In this document: piece after piece, positions 14,312-26,354 of the stretch | Layout of the letters: every line of letters begins with the position of its first letter | Numbering within the stretch: position 1 is the stretch's first letter | Origin: Irpex lacteus | Taxonomy: Eukaryota; Basidiomycota; Agaricomycetes; Polyporales; Irpicaceae | Length of the DNA stretch: 64,000 nucleotides | Direction: 5' to 3' | Assembly: GCA_001986395.2 (NCBI GenBank) | Contig: MQVO02000026.1 | Location: forward strand, 248,001-312,000 | Made by a program: the position numbers and the translations under genes | Notes under the pieces: model-generated | What the model was told of the DNA's origin: nothing | The model's database searches: none | What the model saw: the letters and a program-made list of their open reading frames with translations, nothing else

Positions 14312-17099
14312 ATGGCGTCCAGGCCGACTCGTTCAGCAAGCATCCCTATCCCCGGCAATGCAGCTCGCAGCATCGAGTCTGTGATCGCCATACCATTCTC
14401 CACGACCCCAACGACCCGACCTCGCCTCGTGAGCGGCGGCAGTGCTCGCGCAGCAGTCGCCCACAGTCCGGAGAGGTTAGTCGCAGGCCGCATCGCAGCC
14501 CCTACTACACCGGTGCGTACGCTCTCAGGAGGTTACGCGGCAGCCCTTCACAGAGCCCCGCCCTCGCACTCACCCACAACGCCCGTCTTCGAGCCACGCA
14601 TCATCCGCGCAACGAGCTCACCAGGCCACACAGTCGACACCTCCGCCTGCGTGCCCACCTCGCTCACCCGCACACGCCGCCCCAGCGTGCCCCGCGTCCC
14701 CAGCGTATCCACCACGAATCTCCCCTCGCCCGTCTCCCGACCGTCCGTCGCCCTTCCCACCTCCCACACATCTGCCTCCGCCGCACCACAGGCCTCACCC
14801 TTCGGACGTCCTTCCTATCTCGAGCAAACCTCCCTGCGTGACCTGCTGTATACCGACGCCCCGCCGCCGAGACCGACTAACCCGCTGACGTCAGAGTTGG
14901 CCCATCATGGACAGACCTCGTGGGTCAGCACACCCCCTCCGGCGCCTTATCCGTACTTGAGGCGGGATCGAAGCCCGAGTGTTGAGACGGACGAGGATAG
15001 CAGCGTCACGCCTCCGCCTCACAGTGTGCGTGCAACGCCTGCACCTCCGCCTGTGCCCAGTGCGCTTCTTACGAATCCGGTGCTGCGTCTGCCCACAAGG
15101 TGGAACGAACAGGATAGGCATCCTTCGTTGACGGTGTCGAGCGATGGACGAGAGTTGACGTTCTATGGTATGTTGTGGAATGTGTGGCCGTGCGACTATG
15201 GATCTGACTCTACTCAGGCCCTTCGTGTATAGGTGAACGGGACTCTGCTGCTGCGCGTGCGAACAATCCTATCCCGCCCGCATGTGGCATATACTACTAC
15301 GAAGTCGAAATTCTCCAGAAGCCCGGTGGAAACAAGGGGTACGCGCATCTATCCTTTCTACCAATGCACTAGATTGACAGGTCTTTTGTAGGCATATAAG
15401 CATTGGGTACGCTCCCCATTCCCCAATATATGCAGGTCTCTAACCGTTACACAGGTTCGCTGCCCCAGAAGTCCGCTATTCGCGTTTGCCCGGATGGGAG
15501 AAGCATTCGTGGGGGTATCATGCAGATGACGGATGCGCGTTCGATGGACACCACAAGGAGGGCCAGTCGTACGGCCCGACGTTTGACAGTAGGTTACACT
15601 TTCATTCATTCTTGCCCGGACCGACTTTCTCATTCGTTTTTCTCTCCATATAGCGGGTGACGTGATTGGGTGCGGCATCGATTTCTCGCAGAATAGGGCG
15701 TTCTACACTAAGAACGGGGCTTTCCTCGGTAGGGCACTTGACCATTCTCATGTAACGAAGTGCTAACACGAATACAGGGATGGTCTTCGAGAACGTCGGC
15801 AAGGGCATCGACCTATACCCCGCCATAGGTCTACGGCACACCTCCGAGTCCATCCGCGTCAACTTCGGACATACAAAGTTCCAATACGCCATCAACGAAC
15901 ACGTCGACGTGCAGCGGAACAATGTGTGGGCGGGCATACAGTCCACGCCCATCGACTGGGACTTGTTGAATGGCAAGGACACGTCAGATGACGACGAAGG
16001 CGAGGGTGGTGGAAGAAGTGATGGTGGTGTGAGTGGAGGGGCGATGGAGGAGGAGAGGATGAAGGCGCCGTTGAGGCAGCTCGTGCTGTCGTATTTGGCG
16101 CACCATGGGTATGCGAAGACGGCGAGGGCGTTTCAGGAGCAGTGTGAAAGTGCCAGGCGTGCTTCTAGCTCTGGGGACCACACTATGGACGCTACATCAG
16201 GAGGTAGTGGAGGAGCGTCGTCGTCTTCATCTTTGGACGCTGAGTACGACTTGCGAACGAGGATCGAGGTGATCAACTCTGTATTGAAGGGAGACGTGGA
16301 CACTGCGATCGCGTTGACGCGGGACCACCACCCTTCGGTGCTCGAGCGCGAGCAGGGGCTGATGTTGTTCAAATTACGATGCCGCAAGTTCGTAGAGCTC
16401 ATCCTCCAGGCGAGCGACGCGTTGAAGAAGGTGCAGGCTGAGCAAGCCGCGGTGGAGGAGCAGGAACATAGGCAGGCGCAGCAGTTAGCTGCGTATGAGC
16501 GGGCGATGGCTGATGCGGATGCGTTGGAGTCGGGCGTCGCGATGGACGTAGACGACGACGCGCGTCCCTCTATCAGAACGTCCGAGACGTCTACATCTGC
16601 ATCCTCTCCCACCCCACCACCACCACCCCAAGCCAGAACCTCCCGACGACACTCTCCCCACCCTCCCACTCCCTCGTCGTTGGCGGCAAAGGCGGCGCTG
16701 CACACCGCCATCGAGTACGGACAGAAGCTGGAGGCGGACTATAAGACGGATGGGAGGGCGGAGGTGAGGGGGCATTTGAAGAGGACGTTTGGGGTTGTTG
16801 CGTATGCGGATCCTATTGCTGCTGGGGGAGAGGTGGCGGAGATGGCGGGGCAGGAGGCGAGGGCAAGGCTTGCTAATGAGCTGAATCAGGCTATTCTTGG
16901 TGAGTTTCTTGCTTTGGAGTTTTTGGGTGAAGGCGGTGTGCTGATGAGATTTCGGTACTCAGAGTCGCAGGGTAAGCCGGCGCATCCGGCGTTGGAGACG
17001 TTGTACAGGCAGACTGCAGCTGTGGTCGTGCAGCTCGGCTTGCTCGGCGTCGGGCAGGCTGCGTTCGCGGATATGTCGAAGGAGTTCTTGGAGTCGTAG
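14312..17099 (+). CDS. GID1: RanBP9/Gid1-like SPRY-LisH-CTLH-CRA protein
   Basis: Scaffold and substrate-receptor-binding subunit of the GID/CTLH E3 ubiquitin ligase family (yeast Gid1/Vid30, animal RanBP9/10). Seven exons (14312-15167, 15233-15338, 15392-15406, 15455-15588, 15654-15728, 15778-16899, 16963-17099) give 814 aa. Residues 1 to about 270 are Pro/Ser/Thr-rich and probably disordered. The SPRY domain spans roughly residues 285-450, with '[18 protein letters not shown]', '[20 protein letters not shown]' and '[20 protein letters not shown]'. LisH follows near 493 ('[20 protein letters not shown]'), CTLH near 550-615 ('[20 protein letters not shown]') and a CRA-type C-terminal region. 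A Pro/Ser linker interrupts the CRA part. Exon 3 is only 15 nt. The start is the first ATG of the long open exon. Confidence 0.93.
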
Positions 17100-19408
17100 G
17101 TACCGTTTTCAGGGGCGCAGTTGTGCTTTCTCAGACTGTATGCTTGTGTGATGATACTCGAGGTATGATGTACGTTAGGTATCATTGTTGCTGCTATGTA
17201 GCTGTATTGTCTTCATCCGGATTTTATTCTTTGTGCTCGTTGACGCTATCTTTCTGCTGCTTTTCTGTCAAGTCATTGCAATGTGCTAGTAGTCAAGTTA
17301 AAGTCACTCCCATCTCATACCATTTCCCCAACCCGAGTGGAAGCGTCATCGAGATGTGCGCCCGAACGGGAAGCTTGTACAATTGTGAAGTGGGCCCAGG
17401 ATTCAGGAACTCGTCTACATGATGAGGAATCGCAATATGGTCAGCTTCTAGCAGCTGATCTACTACACCTGCCTTTCTCGGCTCATCACTTTCCTTGTGC
17501 GATACGAAATCTGATTGGCTGGTGTATTCCGCATCGGTTCGCCGACGGTAGCTTTTTGCTCTGCACGCTCACCCGCTCTTCGTCTCCCACGTTGCTAATT
17601 ACTGAGGTCTTGACACTGGCTCTTGCAACTAACTCACTGCGTCACTGCGTGTTTGCACCGAGCTCAACATGCATCCGAGATTCTGGATTCCCACCTAGCA
17701 TACTCTCGGTAACTCTCCTGGCCAGATATACGCATATGTTCTTCGCTTCACGGCCACCATCAAAGAATCTGTGTTGGCAGATGTAGTTGCATTGCAGACT
17801 GCTCCGCTTCCGCCTGTGCCTGACGTCACATAAACAAGGACGAATATATCATACTTATGTGCTACGAAGGCTGCTATTACAAGGGTGCGTCGTATACCTC
17901 TACAACCTCTCGGAAAGTCCACCAACCAAGTTATAATAGACAGTGGCAGCGTTGGAGCGGCTGAAACCTCTCATGAAAACTTTCATACCACAGTACCTTC
18001 GTATACATATCTGTAACAAGGGATGCGCTACAAGCGTTGTTCTTCAGCATGTGGGCGACTCGGAGCGGGGGAAGCTTGGTGAAGCGGAAGAACAGGCAGT
18101 GGCATGGCGTCCACCGACCGTTAGAAGAATGGTATGAGGTGCGTAGGACCTATTTGTGTCTTTTCTGCTTTGCTAATCTAGAACAAGCGTGATGCTCTAC
18201 AACGCGACGCTTGTGTTCAGAATCCGGACGCCAAGCACGCGTGCGGATGCGGAGGGCCCTCAGGCTTCACTGTCGCGTCATGAATACTTGACTCATAACG
18301 TATATCCCTCCTGAGTCCATACTAAGCACAAGAGATCTTCATGCATTGATACCTAGCACGTATTCGCACCTATGGTCAATGCGTTCAATCGTCTCTAGCG
18401 CAATGCCATGGTGTTCTCTTCTCTACCAAGCTATCGAGCAGGGACTGCAATGTCTGCACTCGTTCACAGTACTTTGCAATCAACTTCAAACCCTAGATGG
18501 ATGCATGGCCGTAGGGGAAGTTGGTATTAGTTAGGTGAGTCAAGGGCAGAGAGCTCATGGCCGTCGTGTTGAGGAGCTGATATTTCAGGTATCCGTTTCA
18601 GTGTATTTTTGATGTTACTCACTCCTCGGGATCTATGATTATCCGTGTGAATTGTACGTTAACGAGGAGGGAACGTCAAGCAGCCGCAAGTTGTATCTAT
18701 CACGAGCCGAACGTACGATGCGGCGGATACTCCGACTGATAAATTAGATGTACTCACGGATTGACCTGTGTGCGCATTGTGACATGGTAGCTGCAACAAG
18801 TGCCTAGGCTGCGGGCGGCGCAAAACTCCCGAAGGTGCTATATAGATTCATGAATGCGATAGACGTAGCTGATGGAAGCTTCAGGGCAAATAGGGAACAA
18901 GATAGATCATCTCTAACGCAGGTGTTCCGACGCGTGCTGTGAGAGGTGCACCTACGCCACTTTGTTGATCGACCGGTCTACGTCGTATAAATGGCTTTAT
19001 CGTTATTGATGAAGCCCTCAGTAGACAAGCATTAGAAAGCTCATTTGACGCATTGCAATCGTACTTATTTATTTCCACTACGGTGCGTGAATACATACTT
19101 ACACCGTTATCATCTGCTTTACAATAAATGCAGACACGGATATATCACGTACATCCATTGTACTGTAACGCTGGACCTGATTACAGTACTCGCACAGCTG
19201 ACAACATCTTTGAGGATTGAGCGTAGTTCCCAGCCTGACGCTCGGGACTGACGCTCGAATGTGCGTCTTCCCAGGTTCATTACATGTAAGGCGGACATCA
19301 CCAGTGCTATCGATGTCGGAACTTTGCGTGACGAAGGCGTGGCACATCCCCTTGCATCTTTATCGTCTCCTCCACCATCGCACTACGCATTATACTCATC
19401 ACATTGCC
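17100..19408. other. Gene-poor interval, no gene supported
   Basis: About 2.3 kb lie between the Gid1-like gene and the NACHT gene, both on the plus strand. The longest frame (17283-17786) and the others show no recognisable domain, no signal peptide and no convincing splice pairs. The right end is presumably the promoter of the NACHT gene. A decayed gene cannot be excluded by eye. Confidence 0.45.
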
Positions 19409-22400
19409 ATGTCATTCCGTCTCAAACGGCACAGATCGTCCGATGTGGATGCAGGTCGGGGCACTTCCAGACCTAGGGTCGAAGACAATACCAATACTGC
19501 GTGGGATACATTCAGAACCCTTCTGCACGCCACCGGAGAGGCATCGGATGCGTTTCCTCCCTTGAAAAGCGCAACGGTGGGCCTAAAGTTTATTTTGGAC
19601 ACTTTTGAGGTGCGCTCATGTCTTGATCGTACGCGAGTGGTTGCTCATTGCTGTAGTAGAGGACCGAAGACAACCTTGCTGCCGTCGTAAAACTACAAAG
19701 GAGGATTGAGAAAACGATGGAGTTGGTGAGACGAGCTGATGATGATGCGGACAAGGAAGCTCGCCTCACGCTGTCCAAGTGCGTCCAGGTGATATAATAG
19801 AATATCTAGTTACTTGCTTAACCCGTGGAATTTCTTGTTCTAGGAATCTGGATAGCATAACACAAAACCTTCGCATCGTTGCACAAAAGAGTAGTTATGA
19901 GCGAACTATGAAGTCCTTAAAGCAAGCGGAGCTCCTCCGTGATTTCGTCACCGAAGTTGACCAAAGTTTACTCAACTATCAGGTACCGAGTCCTTCTCGC
20001 TTTATTACTGCCACGATAGTAACATGGGCGACAGACTACTCTCCTGCAAGACGTTCATAAGCACGGGAATGACCTGTTGGTGAGCACAAACAACATGATC
20101 ATGTGTCTTTCCGATGTTGATTCCTGATGGGCAGGCGGCGGGTAAGTTCTCACAGACTCTGCTCACCACCGTTAATCTTAACGGATGTCAGATGAGTGGA
20201 ATACATTATACAAGTTAGCTAGGGCCCGAGATGCAGGACACAAAGGTGACGACAACCGTTCGGGCTGTTTACAGGGAACTAGGAAAGACGTACTCCGCGA
20301 ACTCCAGAACTGGGTAGACGATCGCAGGCCAGAGGCTAAGCGGGTTTACTGGCTCAACGGACACGCTGGGAGCGGGAAATCCGCGATTGCACAAAGTTTT
20401 GCCAACTTACTCGAGGATTACGATGAACTTGGGGCCAGTTTCTTTTGCTCTAGAGACTCGGAGGAAAGGAGCAATCTGAAAACAATCCTGCCGACTATCG
20501 CATACCAGCTCTCGGTGTTCTCAAAGAGTATTGACGCTCCCAAATACAGGAAAGCGGTGTTGCGTGCCCTCAAGGCTAATCCGGACATCGCGTCGGCAGC
20601 GCTACGTGAACAGATGGAAGAACTTATCATCGGCCCAGTCTTTACGTCGAAATTAACAGCGGTCGTGATCGTCGATGCCTTAGACGAGTGCAGCGATCCC
20701 GACGCCACCTCGATATTCTTCGACTTACTCCTTCGATTCATCAAAGACATGCCCTCCCTGAAGTTCTTCATCACAAGTCGCCCAGAAATGCACATCCAGT
20801 CCACTTTCCGGTTGCCCCATCCTCACCCGATGATGGATATGCTCGTTCTGCATGAGTGCTATGCTGAGGATGTAAGGGCAGATATCCATTTATTCCTTCG
20901 CACAAAGCTGGCTATCGCAAGAACCCGTCGTTCTATCCTCGGAATCCCCGATGACTGGCCTACAAACTCTGAACTTGAAGCTCTCACTGATAAATCTGGA
21001 GGGCTGTTTATCTTCGCGGCCACTGCAGTCAAATTGATCGAGACAGGGTCACGGGATCCTCGAGACCAATTACAAATACTTGCTACTAGCGCATCCTCTA
21101 TGGAAGAAGGAGCCAGTGGCCTCGACAATATGTATATGGACATCCTCGGGAAGGCATTATCTCCGTCCGTTCAGAATTCGAACGCACACGTCGAGAGACT
21201 CCGCACAGTTCTCGGTTTGCTCGTCGTCGCGAAGGAGACGATGCTACAGAAGACAATCGCTACAATCCTCGATATGGAGCGGCAGCCTACCGATGTTCTC
21301 CTCATCCTTGACAGACTCCGCTCTGTGCTGCTTATTCCCGATGCAGAGGACCAGAACATCCGTTTCCACCATAAATCATTTCCAGACTTCTTAACGGACG
21401 CTGCTCGATGCAAGGACCGCCGCTTCTTCATTTCCACACATCACCATCACTTCAGCACGGCAGAGCGATGCCTCAATGTAATGAATAAGGCTCTGAAGAA
21501 GAATATCTGCGGTATCCCTCGGTACACTATGAACGGTATGGTCAGTGCAGATCTCATCGATCAGAGGATAAGCGCGGCCCTTCGGTATTCTTGCCGTTTC
21601 TGGGTCGACCACCTCATTGCAGATAAAGACCCCAGCGAGAGTTGTCTTTCCAGGATAAATCAGTCTCTCTGCGTATTCCTTACTGCACATCAGCTGCATT
21701 GGTTTGAAGTCCTTACGCTCCTGAAGGAGCTGAAGCTCGCAGTCTACTCCCTTGGACGCCTGCACAATTGGTTTGTCTCAGTACGTTTCACCCTTCTAAA
21801 GTTTTTTCTTCTTTATTTTCTAATTTTCTCGATCTTAGTGTACGAGTCAGCGACCACTCCACGATCTAGTTGACTGGGTCATCGATGGTCGAAGGTTTGT
21901 CTTGTACGCTTTCGATACGATCAAAGCGTCCGTCGCACATATCTACCACTCCGCTCTACCTTTGGCGCCTGCAAGCTCGTTACTGAGGATGAGCCACGCC
22001 AAAGACTTTGCCCACGAGGCAGAAGTTATTGTTGGGGCCGAAAAACGATGGAGTGGCTCATTAAGGACAATTCAGGACTTTTACGGCCTCGCGACAGATA
22101 TCGTGTTCTCCCATGATGGGAGTAAACTGGCTATCACCTTAGATCTCGGTTATGTAGGTGTGTACGACTCGTATACAGGGGAAAATGTGATGGAACTGGA
22201 CGACCCCAACACGCCACGGTATGCAGCGGCTGTGGCCTTCTCTCCAGACGACCAAAGTCTTGCCACACTATTACGCTTTCGCGATAACCATTCCACCACC
22301 ATTGTCTTGACGGACATGAGGACAGGTACTCGGACAGCATCCATCGACGTATCTGCATCAATTCCCGACTTCAAGTTGGCACCACAGTTCATCACATTCT

Positions 22401-24157
22401 GCTCAGAGCGACAGCTTCTTATAGCCAGTATACCGGTAAACGTACCCGGGTCAAATGACAAGGACAAAATAACCCGAGTCATACTGGATATCTGGGACAC
22501 CACCACACAGCACCGTGTTCATTCATGGGAGTTCCCCTCGGCCGGCGCGGCTGAAGTTGAGCAGATCTACGCTTATATTCTGCGAATAAACGCAATGCCT
22601 CTTTTTATCACTGAGGACAAGTCATCTGACAGTCCATGTGATGTATTCTGGGAGATAGCAGACCCTCCTCAACGATACCATATCGCTAGTGACGGACCTC
22701 CCTCATTCCTCCCCGGGTCTATATCCAAAGTCGCGGCTTTCTGTCCCGCCCATCAAAGTCAATGGGAAAGGCATCTAGTCCTTGATTTCTGCATTGCATC
22801 AACGAACACGGGTTCTCTCGCTCTAAGTTACCACCATGAATCGGAGGCAAAAGGTTGCGACATTCTGCTCTGTGTCCAGACAGACCTTACAAATCCAGGA
22901 AAACTTCCGTCGGTATTACACGCAGAACATCAAAGGATGGTCGTTCACCGAGCCCCTCCGACAAAGCAAGCAGTGGGACGTCATTTAGCATTTTCCCCAG
23001 ACAGAAAGACTTTTGCATGTCCATTGCTTTGTGGGGGAGAATCGACTCTCCCTTCAGAAGTTGTCAATCTCTGGGAGATTGAAGTCGACTCGGATGACAG
23101 CAGCAGCACCAACTCCGCCTATGATTGTCCGAAGGCTGTGACCGATTCATATCCTGAGTGGGACTTGGAATTCTGTTCTTTATCTCCTGATGGACGCCTA
23201 CTTGTCTATAACTTCCTCGATTCAGAGCACGACGTCATCCGCGTCGGCTTTATTGATCGAGATGCGCCACTCGACTCGGATCATCTGAAAATCCTTGACC
23301 TATCCGTTTGGGGCAACTTCATTATCGCACCTGGAAACGCGAGTGTCATCATACATGATGATGACACTGGAAAAATCGTTGTCTATAATCTCGATAAGCA
23401 AGCCCCCTCCCAAGAGATCCCAGCCTACGGCTTCAATCTGCCCAACACCAATACGCTCGATCTTCAGCTCACATGCGGCCTTCAAGTTGCTGACCTGGAG
23501 GATACGTTATGTTGTGCGAGATATGGCGGACGATATATCGAGTTCTGGTCAATGGCTACGGTGGACACTCTGTCTCCCGACTCTACACAATTATTAGTGC
23601 TGTCTGCGACGGGCCACCTTCCACTAGATCAATCAGAAAGCATCCAAGAAGTATCATACTACCTCGCAAGCGTCGACTCCGGCAAACAAAGAACAACACA
23701 CTATTTTCTTTACGTGAAGACCAATCGCTCGAGAACGTATTTCGCCCCATGTTACAACGGATTAAGAGCAATAGACAATAGCGAACAACTACACTTCAAA
23801 TGGATTTCTGGTTCAAACGAAGTTATGCAGTTCTTCCACGATGCCAACTTGAACTATAACACGCGCGTATCATTCGGTTCCTTCTTAACATATGATGATC
23901 ATCGTGATGGATCTAGTAGGGACACGCTCAGCGACGTATGGGGTAACTGGATTCTACAGAGGAAAGGAGTACTGCAGGAGCCTAGGAGAATTTTCTGTCT
24001 GTCCGCCGCATACGATTTTGAAAAGACGGATTGGTACTACAGTGACAAATACTTGTGTTCAAGTTCTCATGATGATTACGGATACATAACCCCTGGTTCA
24101 TTTACTATAGTGGACTTTTCGCGACCAAACGCACTCGATCCTAACCAACCATTCTAG
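19409..24157 (+). CDS. NACHT-domain NTPase with C-terminal beta-propeller (fungal NLR-like)
   Basis: STAND-class NTPase of the kind expanded in agaricomycetes. Family members act in non-self recognition and programmed cell death; that role is inferred here. Seven exons (19409-19609, 19660-19778, 19844-19982, 20035-20079, 20135-20141, 20192-21780, 21839-24157) give 1472 aa. The N-terminal ~170 residues are helical with 'LQRRIEKTMELVRRADDDAD'. Walker A is 'GHAGSGKSAIAQ' near residue 226 and Walker B 'VVIVDALDEC' near 325, followed by 'KFFITSRPE' (sensor-like) and 'HHKSFPDFLTD' (winged-helix region). From about residue 740 on there are propeller-like strands such as 'DIVFSHDGSKLAITLDLGYV' and 'AVAFSPDDQSLAT'. 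The propeller repeats are weak and lack regular WD ends. Exon 5 is a 7-nt microexon. No frameshift was seen. Confidence 0.88.
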
Positions 24158-24249
24158 CAAGATCTTTGTAGATTACTCGGCATCAGTATACCAGTATTTA
24201 TGGTCACAAATATAAAGTTACAGTACCTTCGCCACGGTCTTAACGTGCC

Positions 24250-24490
24250 AAGCTCGAACCCGAGCGTACAGCACAGCTAATATCATCCGGCAGCCGCGTG
24301 CTGTATTCGATACAAAGTCTCTGGTAGAGATAATCCTCGCATTGTCGCCTCTTCTTCTGTAAATGGCATTTAGCAAGGAGAGTGTGCTTCCTCGAGGGAA
24401 CGTGACCTACCTTATACGAAGCCAACATGTCTTGCTCCTATTTCTCACTATCGGCAATCGTTCGTTCCTAAGTATAGAGGCACAAATTCA
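24250..24490 (-). pseudogene. Decayed partial copy of the UBE2W-like E2 gene
   Basis: This stretch resembles the 3' half of the intact E2 gene at 26355-27277. Read on the minus strand, it matches the exon that starts 'ICASILANEW' in the intact gene and then the segment 'ATGTTGGCTTCGT'. A GT start, a 'TTACAG' intron end and a remnant like 'RLPDD' (intact 'RPPDN') follow. Stops and small gaps break every frame, and the 5' exons are absent. The two copies are about 2.2 kb apart on the same strand. Confidence 0.7.
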
Positions 24491-24559
24491 CCGACGAGAT
24501 TGGGAAGATGGTCGGTAGCTTCGGCAGTGCAAATAGCACGATAAGGATCTAGGAGATGA

Positions 24560-25258
24560 GTGACCGTTGTAAAACGGGCCAGTCATAGTTATTTCGTGCA
24601 ATGTGATATTTCACAGTGTAAAAGTCAGCGAGTTCTGTCGACTTTATTAGGGAGGGGGGTACGCGTACATAGTTATGGATCTGTACCTCGGGGGCACCTT
24701 GTTTCGCAGGATCCACCGCTCGAGATGACCAGACAGGCATTCTGGAGAGAAGCCGCTCTTGTCAAGCGCATCTTCTTCCAGATTCTCGACGCAGTCTGTA
24801 GCATGCACCATCATAAGGTGTATCATCGTGACCCTAGGGCGGAAAACATCTTGTGCGATCCATCTGGCACAAAGGTGTTCGTCTCGAACTTCGGCATGGC
24901 GACAAATCATTCGTGGAGTGCGACACACAACTTCGGTACCTCGGCTTTCATGAGTCAATGGTAAGTCAAATTTTGTTGTATCTAAACACAGCTTCAAGAC
25001 GACCCACATTCATTTGGTTTCAGAGTGCATCGGTGAAGGCGACCACAATGACCAGGACTACTACGATACCGCCACCAATGATATCTGGGCGTTAGGCATC
25101 CTCCTCTTCCAACTCGTCACCGCACACATTCCTTGGAATAAAGCCGTCATAGGGGACAAGTTCTACCATGACTTTCTGGAGGACACCGACCACAATCAGA
25201 AAGTGCAGACTGATCTGTATCACCGTCATCTAAGGTATACGACCACATTAAATACATG
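24560..25258 (+). pseudogene. Frameshifted remnant of a Ran1/Ksp1-like Ser/Thr protein kinase
   Basis: The 3' two thirds of a kinase domain are readable: 'FFQILDAVCSMHHHKVYHRD', then 'ENILCDPSGTKVFVSNFGMA', 'FGTSAFMSQ', and after an intron 'ECIGEGDHNDQDYYDTATND' and 'IWALGILLFQLVTAHIPWNK'. Spacing and wording fit fungal Ran1/Ksp1 kinases. The catalytic loop reads HRDPRAEN where HRDLKPEN is usual, and DFG has become NFG, losing the Mg-binding Asp. At the intron (GTAAGT after 24960, TTTCAG near 25022) the two exons are out of frame by one base and a stop results. The glycine-rich loop and the VAIK lysine are not found upstream. I conclude this is a pseudogene rather than a pseudokinase. Confidence 0.75.
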
Positions 25259-26354
25259 ACGTACCCCCGGGGACGATGCCTTATATCATGCCTGCTTCGA
25301 AAGCCCAAGAGAAGACAGGCATGGAACTGGACAAGTGACCTGTCTCGAAAAATGTGCCGCGCATGGGAAGCCTGCCGGTACTTATTTTATACCGTGGATA
25401 TAATGCACGCATATAAGCACCGAAGACATCGTAAATCTGTAGAGTCACACTCGAGTAAAGGAGGGTTATTCAGCGCAACGTCGACAGCACTAGCGAGTCA
25501 TAATTCTGAATACGATGCAGTGTCGACCACTTGAGGTAACACGGTATCGACAGCCGGAGAGACAGTGAGTTCAGAGTGAAGAGCCCATGTTCTGGTGTTG
25601 GTTGGGCCATCAAAGGTAGGCATTAGGTTCAATGCACCACTATGCTCAGTCGGCGAAGTTATTGTACAATCAGTATGACCCGACCCCATGTCCGTGTCGG
25701 GTGCTGTGTCGAGAGTACCTCCTCTTTCAGGCATTGGTCTTGATGGAGGATCGTTTGGGCTAGTCAGCCCTCTTCCAGAGTGGCAGCAAAAGAGCTTTGC
25801 GTTGTTCGGCTGCCATACGCTATGGGAGCTGGTGATCAGCGAGTCGTACGCATCGCTGCTGAGTCGGGAAGGCACTCACTCTGCATCGCACTATCTGTCG
25901 GGAATTGGCGAGCAATGTGATGATAATCGTGCCCAGGAATACAAGCTGTGCGTATGGAAAGGAAGATGCGTGATCTGAAAGTACGGCGTATCTGACAAGA
26001 TACGTATTAGTAAAATATCACTACAGAATGAATGGGAGCATACATCTTTTCGATTGAATAGCGTCCGTGAAACGTGTTGACCGGCTGAATTTCATGCATA
26101 CGGTCGTAGAAAAAACGTGTTAGTATGTAAAGGTATGAATCATCATCATCCTTCGCAGAGTCTTCGTCGAGGCCATGCAACGCCTCTCTGTCTGTTCAAA
26201 GTATCTCGATATAACGACAACAATCCGCACGTGACAAGGTCGAACACCGTAGCATTCCAATCATATAAATACAGACATCGCATGTTCCCAAAAGTTATTA
26301 TACACTGTGCAGGTCGTCAGTCCACTAATCCCATCGCTACAATCGGGGAGGTAC
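25259..26354. other. Intergenic, no gene supported
   Basis: About 1.1 kb lie between the kinase remnant and the E2 gene. A 125-codon minus-strand frame (25498-25875) is rich in Thr, Ser and Pro but has no recognisable features. I see no repeats shared with the flanks. Confidence 0.45.

Noticed and set aside
17283..17786. 167-codon plus-strand frame
   Set aside because: No motif, no intron structure and ordinary composition; open by chance as far as I can see.
24720..25258. Kinase remnant as a functional pseudokinase
   Set aside because: The exon junction is out of frame and the N-lobe is missing.
25498..25875. 125-codon minus-strand frame rich in Thr/Ser/Pro
   Set aside because: No domain, no introns, no conserved-looking segment.
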